From the NCBI GenBank assembly GCA_028749475.1, contig JAQVWN010000009.1, positions 1-64,000 on the forward strand: a stretch of 64,000 nucleotides of DNA. Direction: 5' to 3'. Each line of letters opens with the position of its first letter. Positions within the stretch are counted from its first letter, which is position 1. The stretch comes from Thomasclavelia sp. Lineage in GTDB: Bacteria; Bacillota_I; Bacilli_A; Erysipelotrichales; Coprobacillaceae. Shown piece by piece: positions 52,245-61,282 of the stretch. The notes under the pieces were generated by a model. That model was given only the letters and a program-made list of their open reading frames with translations, made no database searches and was not told the origin of the DNA. Made by a program: the position numbers and the translations under genes.

Positions 52245-52394
52245 ATGAAAGAAAAAGTGATTTTAGTATGCACTGAATGTTTATCACGTAATTATACTAT
52301 TACTAAAAACAAACGTGTTAATACTGAAAGATTAGAACTTAGAAAATATTGTAAAAAATGTGGAAAACATACTCTTCATAAGGAGACTAAGTAG
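52245..52394 (+). CDS. rpmG: 50S ribosomal protein L33
   Basis: This short gene encodes 49 residues. The product begins [18 protein letters not shown] and ends [15 protein letters not shown], with both CxxC pairs of the zinc-binding form of L33. L33 sits near the tRNA exit site of the 50S subunit. The following secE starts 9 nt after the stop. The order rpmG-secE-nusG is the usual Firmicute arrangement. Confidence 0.95.
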   Translation: MKEKVILVCTECLSRNYTITKNKRVNTERLELRKYCKKCGKHTLHKETK

Positions 52395-52403
52395 GAGGTT
52401 ATT

Positions 52404-52673
52404 ATGGCTGAAGAAAAAGAAATTGAAGTTAAAAAAGAAAAACCTAAAAAAGAAAAAAAGAAAAAAGCAACCAATAAAGAAGAAGTAAGATTTAGAGATT
52501 GGTTTAAAATCGATGGAATTAGAGAAGAAATTCAAAAGATAACTTGGTTAACTGGTAAAGACTTAGTTAAGAATTCTGCAGTTGTATTATTATTTTGCTT
52601 TGTTCTTGGATTATTCTTCTTTGGAAGTGATGCAGTAATAGCATTTATCTTACATGCATTGGGGATGGACTAG
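52404..52673 (+). CDS. secE: Preprotein translocase subunit SecE
   Basis: SecE clamps SecY in the Sec channel. The 89-residue protein has a Lys/Glu-rich N-terminus (about 1-33), the amphipathic EEIQKITWLTGKDLVKNSA with the conserved W-x-T segment, and one membrane helix (about 57-82). The N-terminal extension is longer than in most short SecE proteins, of about 60 residues. GGAGG precedes the ATG. nusG begins 3 nt after the stop. Confidence 0.95.
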   Translation: MAEEKEIEVKKEKPKKEKKKKATNKEEVRFRDWFKIDGIREEIQKITWLTGKDLVKNSAVVLLFCFVLGLFFFGSDAVIAFILHALGMD

Positions 52674-52676
52674 AAT

Positions 52677-53234
52677 ATGGCAGGAATGAATGACGAAGGT
52701 AGACAATGGTATGTAGTTAATACATACTCTGGTCACGAAAACAAGGTTAAAGATAACTTAACAAAAAGAGTTGAATCAATGGGTCTTCAAGACTGTTTGT
52801 TTCAAATTTTAATTCCAGAACATGTAGAAACTGAAATCAAAAATGGTAAAAAAGTAAATACTACAAAGAACATGTTCCCTGGATATGTCTTAGTTGAAAT
52901 GATAATGACTGATGAAGCTTGGTATGTAGTTCGTAATACTCCAGGTGTTACAGGATTTATTGGATCTAGTGGTGGTGGAGCTAAACCTTTCCCACTTCAA
53001 AAAGATGAATTAAATCCTATCTTAAAGAAAATGGGACTTTCTACTGCTCAAATTGAAATTGATTTTGGAGTAGGAGATGAAGTAGATATCATTTCAGGTC
53101 CATTTGTTGGAAGATCTGGAAAAGTTGAATCTATTGATATGGAAAAAGAAAAAGCTAATGTTTTAATTGATTTCTTAGGTAACCTAACTCCTACAGAATT
53201 AGAATTAATTCAATTAGAAAAAGTTAAGATTTAA
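52677..53234 (+). CDS. nusG: Transcription termination/antitermination factor NusG
   Basis: NusG binds RNA polymerase and links it to ribosomes or Rho. The 185-residue protein has the N-terminal NGN domain (QWYVVNTYSGHENKV; MFPGYVLVEM; VRNTPGVTGFIG) and the C-terminal KOW domain (GVGDEVDIISGPFVGRSGKV). The first ATG is used here; an internal ATG three codons later is possible. rplK-rplA, which usually follow nusG, are absent: a terminator and a HAD gene follow. Confidence 0.97.
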   Translation: MAGMNDEGRQWYVVNTYSGHENKVKDNLTKRVESMGLQDCLFQILIPEHVETEIKNGKKVNTTKNMFPGYVLVEMIMTDEAWYVVRNTPGVTGFIGSSGGGAKPFPLQKDELNPILKKMGLSTAQIEIDFGVGDEVDIISGPFVGRSGKVESIDMEKEKANVLIDFLGNLTPTELELIQLEKVKI

Positions 53235-53242
53235 TATAAAGA

Positions 53243-53272
53243 AACATAAATGTTAGCATTTATGTTTTTTAG
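53243..53272 (+). terminator. Terminator after nusG
   Basis: AAACATAAATG / CATTTATGTTT with a TTAG loop and a T-run. Confidence 0.85.
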
Positions 53273-53284
53273 TAGGAGAATAAT

Positions 53285-54076
53285 ATGAGTAAATATATAT
53301 TTTTTGATATAGATGGAACACTTATTAATTGTAAAAACAATATCTATTCAATTCCAAAGACAACTAGAGAATCAATGGATAAATTAAAAGAAAAAGGACA
53401 TCATGTTTTTTTAGCAACTGGTAGGTGTAAATGCTTTATAACACCAGGTGTATTTGATTATCCTTTTAGTGGGTATATTACATGTAATGGTGGAGCAGTA
53501 GAATATAATAATAAAAAGATTTCAAAAGATATAATTAGTAGTGAAGCTATTAAGGCTACTATTGATTTATCTGAACAATTAGATATGGATTATTATTTTG
53601 AAAATGATAATTATATTTATATTAGAGATAAAAAAGATCCTAAACATGTTGCCTTTGCTAATGAATGGGGAATGAAAGATGATACCCTTATTGATGAGTT
53701 TAATCCTGATGAGATTGAAACATACATAGGAATGATTGTTGTAAAACATTTAGAAGATATTCCTATCATGGAAGATAAACTAAGCAAATATTTTGATGTC
53801 CAAAGACATCAAAGTGATTATTCTTTTGATTTAACTCTTAAGGGAGTTTCAAAAGGTAGTGCTATATTAACTATGACAGACAAATTAAATATATCTATTA
53901 AAGATACTATCGCCTTTGGCGATGGAAGAAATGATATTGAAATGATTCAGACAGTTGGAATGGGTGTCGCAATGGGTAATGCAGTTAGTGAATTGAAAAA
54001 TGAAACTAATTATATTACTAAAAGTGTTGATGAAGATGGAATTACTCAGTATTTAAAAAAAATCAATTTAATCTAA
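53285..54076 (+). CDS. Cof-type HAD phosphatase
   Basis: This 263-residue type IIB HAD hydrolase has FFDIDGTLI (motif I, about 5-13), FLATGRCKC (motif II), LKGVSKGSAIL (motif III Lys) and AFGDGRNDIEMI (motif IV). It is a third member of the family in the window, more distant from the tandem pair at 40822 and 41646. The substrate is unknown. The gene stands between two terminators. Confidence 0.9.
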   Translation: MSKYIFFDIDGTLINCKNNIYSIPKTTRESMDKLKEKGHHVFLATGRCKCFITPGVFDYPFSGYITCNGGAVEYNNKKISKDIISSEAIKATIDLSEQLDMDYYFENDNYIYIRDKKDPKHVAFANEWGMKDDTLIDEFNPDEIETYIGMIVVKHLEDIPIMEDKLSKYFDVQRHQSDYSFDLTLKGVSKGSAILTMTDKLNISIKDTIAFGDGRNDIEMIQTVGMGVAMGNAVSELKNETNYITKSVDEDGITQYLKKINLI

Positions 54077-54102
54077 TGATGGATATAAATCCATCATTTT
54101 TA
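54075..54102 (+). terminator. Terminator after the HAD gene
   Basis: ATGATGGAT / ATCCATCAT with an ATAA loop, followed by TTTTTAAT. Confidence 0.8.
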
Positions 54103-54182
54103 ATGAATTTAAGCATAAAAAATATCTAATGACAATTATAGTTATTGTGTTATAATGACTAAGTTAATAAAGGGGTGCAATT

Positions 54183-56006
54183 ATGAATATAAGAAATATC
54201 GCGATTATTGCCCATGTAGACCACGGTAAAACTACATTGGTAGATCAACTTCTAAAACAATCTGGAACTTTAGAAGCACATGAACAAATAGATGAAAGAG
54301 CTATGGATAGCAATGCTATTGAAAAAGAAAGAGGAATTACTATCTTAGCTAAAAATACAGCTATAAATTATAAAGATTATCGTATAAATATTATGGATAC
54401 ACCAGGCCATGCTGACTTTGGTGGAGAAGTAGAAAGAATTATGAACATGGTTGATGGTGTTCTTTTAGTCGTTGATGCTTATGAAGGAACAATGCCTCAA
54501 ACTCGTTTTGTTCTTAAAAAAGCTTTAGCAGCCAAAGTAAAACCTATCGTAGTAATTAATAAAGTAGATAGACCAGTAGTAAGAATTAATGAAGTTATGG
54601 ATGAAGTATTAGAATTATTTATGGAACTTGGAGCTACTGATGAACAATTAGATTTCCAAACTATTTATACTTCAGCTTTAATGGGAACTGCAAGTTTAGA
54701 TGCTGACATTGCTACTCAAAAGCCTAGCATGGATTGTTTATTTGATATGATTATCAAAGAAATACCTGAACCATTAGTAGATGAAGAAGGTCCTTTACAA
54801 TTCCAACCAGCACTTTTAGACTATAATGATTATGTTGGACGTATTGGAATTGGTCGTATTCAAAGAGGAAAAATAAAAGTTAATGAATCTGTAACTTGTG
54901 TTCGTGCTGATGGATCTCATACGCCATTTAGAATACAAAAATTATATGGTTTCATTGGTTTACACCGTATTGAAATAGAAGAAGCTGATGCTGGAGATAT
55001 CGTCGCAATTGCCGGTCTTGCTGACATCGGAGTTGGTGAAACAGTATGTACTTCTGGGCATGAAGATCCTTTACCATTACTTCATGTTGATGAACCTACA
55101 ATTCAAATGGTATTTGGTACAAACACATCACCATTTGCAGGTCAAGAAGGTAAATTCGTTACTGCTAGACAAATAGAAGAAAGATTATTTAAAGAAACTA
55201 ACCGTGATGTTTCATTAAAAATCGAAAGAGTAGATAATGCTGAAGAATGGATCGTTTCTGGTAGAGGAGAATTACACTTATCTATCTTAATTGAAAATAT
55301 GAGACGTGAAGGATTTGAACTTCAAGTATCTCGTCCTAAAGTAATTATTAAAGAAATTGATGGTGTTAAATGTGAACCATATGAAGAAGTAAATATTGAA
55401 GCCCCTGATGATACAATTGGTTCAGTTATTGAATCACTAGGATACCGTAAAGGAATTCTTGAAAACATGCATTCTCAAGATGGACAAACAAGTGTTACAT
55501 ATACTATACCTTCAAGAGGTATGATTGGGTTTATGACAAACTTTTTAACTATGACTAAGGGATATGGTATTATTTCTCATTCATTCCTTGATTATCGTCC
55601 AGTTGAAGGTGACAATACTGTTGGTGAAAGAAACTTAGGTGTCCTTATCTCAATTGATTCTGGCCAAACAACTGCTTATTCACTTGGTTCTGTCGAATCT
55701 CGTGGAGTAATGTTCGTAGGTCCAGGTGTTGATGTCTATGAAGGTATGATCATTGGAGAACATGCTAAAGATAATGATTTAACTGTTAATGTAACAAAAG
55801 GTAAACAAATGACAAATACACGTAGTTCTACTAAAGATTCAACTGTAGTATTAAAGAAACCTCGTGTATTCAACCTAGAAGCTTGCTTAGACTATATTAA
55901 TGATGATGAACTTGTGGAAGTAACTCCAGAAAATATTCGTCTAAGAAAAAGATATCTTACTGAACAAGCAAGAAAACAACAATATCGTAAAGGAAATAAG
56001 GCATAA
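54183..56006 (+). CDS. typA: Ribosome-associated GTPase TypA/BipA
   Basis: TypA is an EF-G-like GTPase acting on the ribosome, helping 50S assembly and growth in cold or stress. The 607-residue protein starts [20 protein letters not shown] (Walker A), with [13 protein letters not shown] (switch I), [15 protein letters not shown] (switch II), INKVDRP (NKxD) and the C-terminal TypA-specific segment FEQ-like RVLKKPRVF with [12 protein letters not shown]. Length and motifs are normal. The ribosome binding site is AAAGGGG. Confidence 0.97.
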   Translation: MNIRNIAIIAHVDHGKTTLVDQLLKQSGTLEAHEQIDERAMDSNAIEKERGITILAKNTAINYKDYRINIMDTPGHADFGGEVERIMNMVDGVLLVVDAYEGTMPQTRFVLKKALAAKVKPIVVINKVDRPVVRINEVMDEVLELFMELGATDEQLDFQTIYTSALMGTASLDADIATQKPSMDCLFDMIIKEIPEPLVDEEGPLQFQPALLDYNDYVGRIGIGRIQRGKIKVNESVTCVRADGSHTPFRIQKLYGFIGLHRIEIEEADAGDIVAIAGLADIGVGETVCTSGHEDPLPLLHVDEPTIQMVFGTNTSPFAGQEGKFVTARQIEERLFKETNRDVSLKIERVDNAEEWIVSGRGELHLSILIENMRREGFELQVSRPKVIIKEIDGVKCEPYEEVNIEAPDDTIGSVIESLGYRKGILENMHSQDGQTSVTYTIPSRGMIGFMTNFLTMTKGYGIISHSFLDYRPVEGDNTVGERNLGVLISIDSGQTTAYSLGSVESRGVMFVGPGVDVYEGMIIGEHAKDNDLTVNVTKGKQMTNTRSSTKDSTVVLKKPRVFNLEACLDYINDDELVEVTPENIRLRKRYLTEQARKQQYRKGNKA

Positions 56007-56019
56007 GCCTTATTTTTTT
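55994..56019 (+). terminator. Terminator after typA
   Basis: AAATAAGGC / GCCTTATTT with an ATAA loop and a T-run. It overlaps the stop. Confidence 0.85.
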
Positions 56020-56027
56020 CAAGTTTA

Positions 56028-56041
56028 TGAAAACGATTACA
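56028..56041 (+). promoter_or_regulatory. Perfect CcpA cre site
   Basis: TGAAAACGATTACA matches every fixed position of TGWAANCGNTNWCA. It lies just upstream of the -35 of the structured RNA, centred near -48 from its predicted start, an upstream placement compatible with activation. It is also downstream of the typA terminator. Confidence 0.75.
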
Positions 56042-56047
56042 TTTTCC

Positions 56048-56076
56048 TTGCATCATTAAAAAACATATGATAGATT
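56048..56076 (+). promoter_or_regulatory. Promoter of the structured RNA
   Basis: TTGCAT, a 17-nt spacer and TAGATT with a TGA extension. The predicted start is near 56083. Confidence 0.6.
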
Positions 56077-56082
56077 ATAAGT

Positions 56083-56279
56083 AGATAGAGAGACAACTAT
56101 AACGAGAAATAAAAGAAATAAACGATTCTAGATTAATAGACGTTAATTATCGTAATGATTAAGAAAGTTCGTTATAAGTTGGCTGCTATACGTACCGGGT
56201 TTAAAAGTACGTTTAGTCTCTACATACTATCCAAATATATCCAGAGAAAGATGAGAGAAATCTCATCTTTTCTCTTTCT
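56083..56279 (+). ncRNA. Orphan structured RNA, about 195 nt
   Basis: The 330-bp gap between typA and the lipoprotein gene holds no reading frame but has a promoter, folded core and terminator. Visible pairing: P1 AGAGAC (56089-56094) with GTCTCT (56216-56221); P2 AACTATAACGA (56095-56105) with TCGTTATAAGTT (56169-56180, one bulge); an inner stem ACGAT / ATCGT (56122-56126, 56149-56153) around ATTAA / TTAAT; and P3 ACGTAC / GTACGT (56190-56195, 56207-56212) with an 11-nt loop. P1, P2 and P3 form a three-way junction. I do not recognise a known RNA class. The downstream gene has its own promoter, so this may be a trans-acting RNA, or a riboswitch-like leader. Confidence 0.6.
56243..56279 (+). 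terminator. Terminator of the structured RNA
   Basis: AAAGATGAGA / TCTCATCTTT with a GAAA tetraloop. The stem can extend through AGAGA / TCTCT with one bulge, and a TC-rich tail follows. Confidence 0.8.
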
Positions 56280-56310
56280 AAAATAGTTCATTTGTAGGAT
56301 ATATAAGATA

Positions 56311-56319
56311 TGTTATAAT
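56311..56319 (+). promoter_or_regulatory. Extended -10 of the lipoprotein gene
   Basis: TGT-TATAAT lies 17 nt before the ATG at 56337. The -35 is weak. Confidence 0.6.
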
Positions 56320-56336
56320 AGAACGCGGAGGTTATT

Positions 56337-57764
56337 ATGAAAAAAATAATTATATGTTTAATGGCATGTATGTGTTTAGTTGGTTGTTCTTCAACTGAAA
56401 CTAATTCATATATGGTAAATAAAACATCAAATAAATATATCTTGGTAGATTCTAGTGGTGATGCTTTAAATAAGTCTACTTATGATAAGTTTAAACTGGT
56501 AAATGATACTGCTTATTTAGTTACAACTAAAAAAGTAACTTCTTTGGTTGATCTAGAAGGAAAGGTACTTATTAAAGGTAATAAAACAACATCTTTAAAA
56601 GTGTTAGCGAATATGATTATTGCTACCGATAAAGATAAAAAAATAACTATTTACGATTTAGAAGGTAAAAAGTTATTTACAGAAAATAAAAACACCAGTA
56701 TTAAATTTAATGAATTACCAATTGTTTATAATAAAAAGACAAAGAAATATTCTATTTTAAATACTAATGGTGAAGTAGTTAAAAAGGTTAAAGAAAAAGA
56801 TGTTTATACATCTTATAATGGAAATTATATTGCTGTTGCTTATAAGAAAAGTGTTGATGTCTATTCTGTTACTAGTGATAAGCTAGTTGATACACTTAAA
56901 CTTGGTGGTGAATATTCATTAAAATCTTATAAACCAACTAAGGGCTATTTATTCTTAAATGAATCTGAAGGTAAGTACGCTTATGCTAATAAGAATGGTA
57001 AAGTGGTTGATGAAAGAAAACTAAGTGTTGATAAAATTAAATTTAATGATAATTGTATCTTAGCAACGAATACTAAAGAAAATAAAAAATATTTAATTTC
57101 TACTAAGAAGAAAGAACCAATTGAAGTAAATTCTTATTATCAAAACTATGAAAACTATACTAAAAAATCAGAATTTGTATATACTCATAAATTTGTCTTT
57201 AATGGTAAAGAAAAAGAAGTTAACGATGTCCAACTAAATCCAGAAATAGTCTATACTGCAAAGGGACTATTCCCTGTGTTTAAAAAATCTAAAGGATATC
57301 AATTCTATGATTATCGAGGTAAACAAGAATTCAAAGGTACTTTTGATAGTGCAGAACCATTTGATGAGAATAATCGTAGTATTGTTTCTAAAGATGATAA
57401 GTACTATTTAATTAACACAAATGGTAAAAAGATTTCAAAAGAATATAAGGAAATTAAATATCTGTCTAATGGATATTATGCGGCGTTTGATTCTGCCAGT
57501 AAGTATGTCCTTATTGGTACTAACGGAAAGAAAGTGCTAGATGAATCATTTATGGGTGATGGCCAAGTATTTAAGGTTGATACAACAATTTATGCGCTTT
57601 TAAATAAAGCAGGTACTACTTATTTATATAACCTAACAGATGACAAAGAAATTAAAACTATTCAAGGGGAATATAAATATAACTCTAAATTAAAATATAT
57701 TGTTAAAAAAGATAAGAAAGTATATTACGATCTTGATGGCGAATTAATATACAAGCGAGGATAA
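56337..57764 (+). CDS. Lipoprotein with WG-type beta repeats
   Basis: The 475-residue protein has the lipobox LVGC at residues 14-17, so it is anchored outside the membrane. The rest is a run of short beta repeats of about 20-35 residues with the pattern hydrophobic-strand, D/N-G-K (SLVDLEGKVLI, TIYDLEGKKLF, SILNTNGEVV, YAYANKNGKVV, YLINTNGKKI, VLIGTNGKKV, YYDLDGELI), like WG or beta-propeller repeats. It may bind a ligand or a protein partner. No catalytic motif is seen. The stop overlaps the next gene by 1 nt, so the two products probably work together. Confidence 0.82.
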   Translation: MKKIIICLMACMCLVGCSSTETNSYMVNKTSNKYILVDSSGDALNKSTYDKFKLVNDTAYLVTTKKVTSLVDLEGKVLIKGNKTTSLKVLANMIIATDKDKKITIYDLEGKKLFTENKNTSIKFNELPIVYNKKTKKYSILNTNGEVVKKVKEKDVYTSYNGNYIAVAYKKSVDVYSVTSDKLVDTLKLGGEYSLKSYKPTKGYLFLNESEGKYAYANKNGKVVDERKLSVDKIKFNDNCILATNTKENKKYLISTKKKEPIEVNSYYQNYENYTKKSEFVYTHKFVFNGKEKEVNDVQLNPEIVYTAKGLFPVFKKSKGYQFYDYRGKQEFKGTFDSAEPFDENNRSIVSKDDKYYLINTNGKKISKEYKEIKYLSNGYYAAFDSASKYVLIGTNGKKVLDESFMGDGQVFKVDTTIYALLNKAGTTYLYNLTDDKEIKTIQGEYKYNSKLKYIVKKDKKVYYDLDGELIYKRG

Positions 57765-58816
57765 TGATGGAATATTATATTTATTTAGTTGCTCTGTTTT
57801 TAGGATTACTAATTATTAGTAAGGTAATTTTTAGTGAAGTTGAAGGAAGAATGGCAACTAAAAACACTAATCTATTATGGGCTAGAAAATTTAAAAAGAA
57901 ATTCGAATACAAAAGAACAAGTTCGTTAATATTTGTTTGTGTATTATGTTATATTATTACAACTAATGAAGCTATGCTTTCAATGATTTGGTTTTTACAA
58001 TTAATTGGTTTTGTTGCGGTTGGGGTTATAGGTGATGGATTAAGCCAAGTTATTGGTTATTACTATATTCGCTTAAGATTTAAAAAATATATCAATGAAT
58101 GTAGTCATTTAGAAGAAGAAATTAAAACTACATTGGAAACTGACTTAAATGATGAAGTTGAAGATGTTAATCTTAACTACGATGCTCAAACAATACTAAA
58201 TAATTATGTTAATGAAGATACTCATTTAGCCATTGTTAGTAATGATGGAGGTAAATTTGTAAGTAAACTTACTAATTTGCCACCAATTACTTATGTAGTT
58301 GAAACAAAAAAAGAAGAAGCTAAAGAAAGACTTAATGAAGATATCAAAGTTACATCTTATACTCCAGAAGGTAAACTACCTTTTAAAGATGAAAAGTTAG
58401 ATGTAATAATGAATGCTAGAGCTAACTATGATAAGTTTGAAATGTATCGCGTATTAAAACCTCATAGTTATGCAATAATTGATCAACTTGGAAGTGATAA
58501 TTATTCTGAAATAATAAGTTTATTCATGCCTTTTAGAATTAAAGGTTCATGGGACAAGGATAATTGTATTAATACTTTAAAAGAAATAGGCTTTGATATA
58601 GTAGATTCATATGAAGATTTTGGTAAACTTCGTTTTAAATCACTAGGTAGTGTTTATAACTTTATTAATAAACTAGTACCTGCTGGTTCAGGAGTTAATC
58701 AAGAGGATACTTTTATTAATTTCTATGGTCGAGTTTTAAAAGCAATTAAAGAAAATGAATTCTTTGAATTATCAACTCATAATTTTTTAGTTGTAGCATA
58801 TAAAAGAGATAATTAA
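57764..58816 (+). CDS. Membrane-anchored methyltransferase-like protein
   Basis: The 350-residue protein has one N-terminal helix (about 5-24), two more (about 52-95) and a cytoplasmic C-terminal part. From about residue 150 it resembles a class I methyltransferase: LAIVSNDGGKFVSKL where the SAM-binding motif I should be, LPFKDEKLDVIMNARANYDKF (motif IV-like) and MYRVLKPHSYAIID (post-IV loop). Motif I lacks the typical ExGxGxG, so SAM binding is uncertain and it may be a pseudoenzyme. The gene is translationally linked to the lipoprotein gene before it. The function is unknown. Confidence 0.72.
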   Translation: MMEYYIYLVALFLGLLIISKVIFSEVEGRMATKNTNLLWARKFKKKFEYKRTSSLIFVCVLCYIITTNEAMLSMIWFLQLIGFVAVGVIGDGLSQVIGYYYIRLRFKKYINECSHLEEEIKTTLETDLNDEVEDVNLNYDAQTILNNYVNEDTHLAIVSNDGGKFVSKLTNLPPITYVVETKKEEAKERLNEDIKVTSYTPEGKLPFKDEKLDVIMNARANYDKFEMYRVLKPHSYAIIDQLGSDNYSEIISLFMPFRIKGSWDKDNCINTLKEIGFDIVDSYEDFGKLRFKSLGSVYNFINKLVPAGSGVNQEDTFINFYGRVLKAIKENEFFELSTHNFLVVAYKRDN

Positions 58817-58842
58817 AACGATTCCCAGGAATCGTTTTTGTC
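58815..58842 (+). terminator. Terminator
   Basis: AAAACGATTCC / GGAATCGTTTT with a CA loop and a T-run. Confidence 0.85.
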
Positions 58843-58875
58843 TTTAATTTAAGATATAATATAGAAGGTAAGATT

Positions 58876-59541
58876 ATGGAAGAAAAAAGAATTCTATTAG
58901 ATAATAAAGAAATAGTATATTATATTAATTATAAAGATATTAAATCCCTTAGAATGTATTTTAAGGAAGGAAAATTTATAATTAATTCTTCTAAAAGATA
59001 TTCTAATAATGATATTGAAAAATTTATGCTTAAAAATAAGAAATTCATTTTTAAGCATTTAAATAGTTATGTGCCTAAAGCAAAGTATCAGGATAATGGA
59101 TATATTTATATCTTTGGAAAAGTTTATAACATTGTGGTTAATGATCAAAAAAGTAAAATGGTCAAAGTTTTTGGTAATGATATTTTTGTTTTCAATAAAC
59201 AAGTTGAAAAGACATTGGATAAATATTTAAAGAAAGAATTATATAATTACGCTTACGAAAGAATAGTGAGTTATGTTAATGATTATTTTGAGTGTAATAT
59301 TCCTTCACTAGAAATAAAGAATTATAAATCTAGATGGGGAACTTATTATAAAGAAGAACATAAAATTTCTTTAAATAAAGCTTTGATCCATTTTAAACCA
59401 GAAATAATTGATTCGGTTATAATGCATGAACTTGTTCATACATTGCATATGAATCATTCTAAAGAGTTTTATGATGATTTGTTGGCAAGAATGCCTGATT
59501 ATAAAAAAAGAGATAAAGTGTTAAAGGAGAAAGGAATATGA
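58876..59541 (+). CDS. YgjP-type zinc metallopeptidase (DUF45)
   Basis: The 221-residue protein has the M48-like YgjP fold. The conserved block SRWGTYYKEEHKISLNKAL precedes the zinc-binding helix SVIMHELVHTLHMNHSKEF, where HELVH is HExxH and a further His follows. It is a soluble protein with no signal. Substrates of this family are poorly known. AAGG is a weak ribosome binding site behind a TATAAT box. The end overlaps the next gene by 4 nt. Confidence 0.88.
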   Translation: MEEKRILLDNKEIVYYINYKDIKSLRMYFKEGKFIINSSKRYSNNDIEKFMLKNKKFIFKHLNSYVPKAKYQDNGYIYIFGKVYNIVVNDQKSKMVKVFGNDIFVFNKQVEKTLDKYLKKELYNYAYERIVSYVNDYFECNIPSLEIKNYKSRWGTYYKEEHKISLNKALIHFKPEIIDSVIMHELVHTLHMNHSKEFYDDLLARMPDYKKRDKVLKEKGI

Positions 59542-60248
59542 TAACTTCAGTTTCTAATAAGACAATTAAAGATATTGAAAAACTAAAACATAAAAAATAT
59601 CAAGATAAATACTATTTGGTTGAAGGGTTCCATCTTGTTGAAGAAGCTATAAATGCTGGTGTTATAAAAAAGATAATTACTACCCAAAAATATCAAAGTG
59701 ACGTAGAAGTTATTGAAGTTTCTGAGGAAGTATTAAAAAAGTTGGCTTTTACCAAAACTCCTCAAGGAATTATGGGAATATGTGAAAAAAGAAATAATAA
59801 ACTAAATCCTGAAGAAAAAAGAACTTTAATACTTGATAACTTACAAGACCCTGGAAATGTCGGAACCCTAATTAGAACAGCGTTGGCTTTAAACTTTAAA
59901 CAAATAGTATTATCTAAAGATTGTGTAGATATTTACAATGATAAGGTTATAAGAGCTACACAAGGGGCTTTATATAAGACAAATATTATAATCGAAGATT
60001 TACCCCAAGTTATTAATCAACTAAAGGTAAATAATACTAAAATAATAGGTAGTGCTTTAGAAGGAGGAAGACCTTTAAAAGAGATTTCAACTTCTAAAAA
60101 GGTTGCCTTAATATTAGGAAATGAAGGCAATGGAATTAGAAAAGATATCTTAGATTTGTGTGATGAAATTGCTTTTATTGAAATAAATGATATTGAGTCC
60201 TTAAATGTTGGAATTGCTGGTGGAATTTTAATGTATTATTTCATGTAA
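59538..60248 (+). CDS. TrmH/SpoU-family RNA 2'-O-methyltransferase
   Basis: This 236-residue SPOUT-class enzyme has an N-terminal substrate-binding domain (KHKKYQDKYYLVEGFHLVEEA) and knotted-domain motifs LDNLQDPGNVGTLIRTALA, LILGNEGNGIRKDI and IEINDIESLNVGIAGGIL. It methylates ribose in rRNA or tRNA. It resembles YsgA of Bacillus, usually next to pheS, which is not here. Its ATG is placed behind AAAGGAG at the end of the peptidase gene, overlapping it. Confidence 0.9.
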   Translation: MITSVSNKTIKDIEKLKHKKYQDKYYLVEGFHLVEEAINAGVIKKIITTQKYQSDVEVIEVSEEVLKKLAFTKTPQGIMGICEKRNNKLNPEEKRTLILDNLQDPGNVGTLIRTALALNFKQIVLSKDCVDIYNDKVIRATQGALYKTNIIIEDLPQVINQLKVNNTKIIGSALEGGRPLKEISTSKKVALILGNEGNGIRKDILDLCDEIAFIEINDIESLNVGIAGGILMYYFM

Positions 60249-60325
60249 GAAAGAGTATTTAGTATTTTATAATAGAAGGAACATGTGTTATAATGTTCCT
60301 AGTTTAAATATAAGGAGGAATACTT

Positions 60326-61282
60326 GTGGAAGACTTAAGTAAACGCGTTCAACAAGCTCGTTTGGATAAAAAAATGACTGTAGAAGAATTATCAAAGATT
60401 ACTCTACTACCTACAAGTGTTATTAATGATATAGAATCAGGTGCATTTGATAAATATAAGGGTGATGAACCATATGTTAAAATGTATCTTAAAAAGCTAG
60501 GAGAAGAATTAAACCTAGATACAAATGAATTAACACAAGAATATATTTCTTTAACCCAACAAATAGATGCTAAACAAATAGAAGAAGAAAAAGCTAAACA
60601 AGAATTAGCTCATTCAAATAAAAATGAAGATACATTCATTGATAAAATGAGTGATCAAATTAAAGAAAGAAAAAATATAAAACCTATTCATCAAAAGAAA
60701 TCTGTCTATCAAGATCATTACATCGCTAGATATGTAAAATACGCTATAGTGGGTGTTATAGTAATTGCTTTAATTGCAGTTATTTTCTACACTGTTTCTA
60801 CTTTATCTAGTAGCAGTAATTCTAGTTCTAGTTCTAGTACGGATTCACAAGTAGAAGGAAATGTGGATTCAAATAGTAATAAAACTAAAAAAGAATCTTC
60901 ATCTAAAAAAGATTCTACTGATAGTAGTAAAGATGACACAACTTCTAATAAACCAACTGTAACTAGAACGGCTCCTATGAATTATTCATTCTCATTAGCC
61001 GATAAATCTGAAACATTTGAGTTAAAGATTGAAATTGATGGTCCTACATGGACTACATTTACAGTTAATGGAGAAGCTTATGATCAACTTCCTAATGATG
61101 TTTATACTCTATCAAAAAATGGAACACTTACTGTAACTTTTAATAAAGCTGATTTTAATACGCTAACAATGAGACTTGCGAATAGTAAAGGACGTCGTAT
61201 CTATATTAATGGGGAACAAATTAATTTAGAAGATACCGATTCAACTAGTTCACAAACATTAACTCTTACTTATCAAAAATAA
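60326..61282 (+). CDS. rodZ: RodZ-like cytoskeletal/HTH membrane protein
   Basis: RodZ links MreB to the cell-wall machinery. The 318-residue protein has an N-terminal Xre-type helix-turn-helix (VQQARLDKKMTVEELSKIT), one membrane helix (about 135-156), a Ser/Asp/Lys-rich linker and a C-terminal DUF4115-like beta domain (YSFSLADKSETFELKIEID). The start codon is GTG after AAGGAGG. The TAA shares an A with pgsA's ATG, so RodZ and PgsA are coupled. Confidence 0.92.
   Translation: MEDLSKRVQQARLDKKMTVEELSKITLLPTSVINDIESGAFDKYKGDEPYVKMYLKKLGEELNLDTNELTQEYISLTQQIDAKQIEEEKAKQELAHSNKNEDTFIDKMSDQIKERKNIKPIHQKKSVYQDHYIARYVKYAIVGVIVIALIAVIFYTVSTLSSSSNSSSSSSTDSQVEGNVDSNSNKTKKESSSKKDSTDSSKDDTTSNKPTVTRTAPMNYSFSLADKSETFELKIEIDGPTWTTFTVNGEAYDQLPNDVYTLSKNGTLTVTFNKADFNTLTMRLANSKGRRIYINGEQINLEDTDSTSSQTLTLTYQK

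Noticed and set aside
56083-56279. The structured RNA as 6S RNA, RNase P RNA or a known riboswitch
   Set aside because: It lacks the long closing hairpin with a central bubble of 6S, the conserved RNase P cores and the T-box or other signature sequences I know. It stays unclassified.
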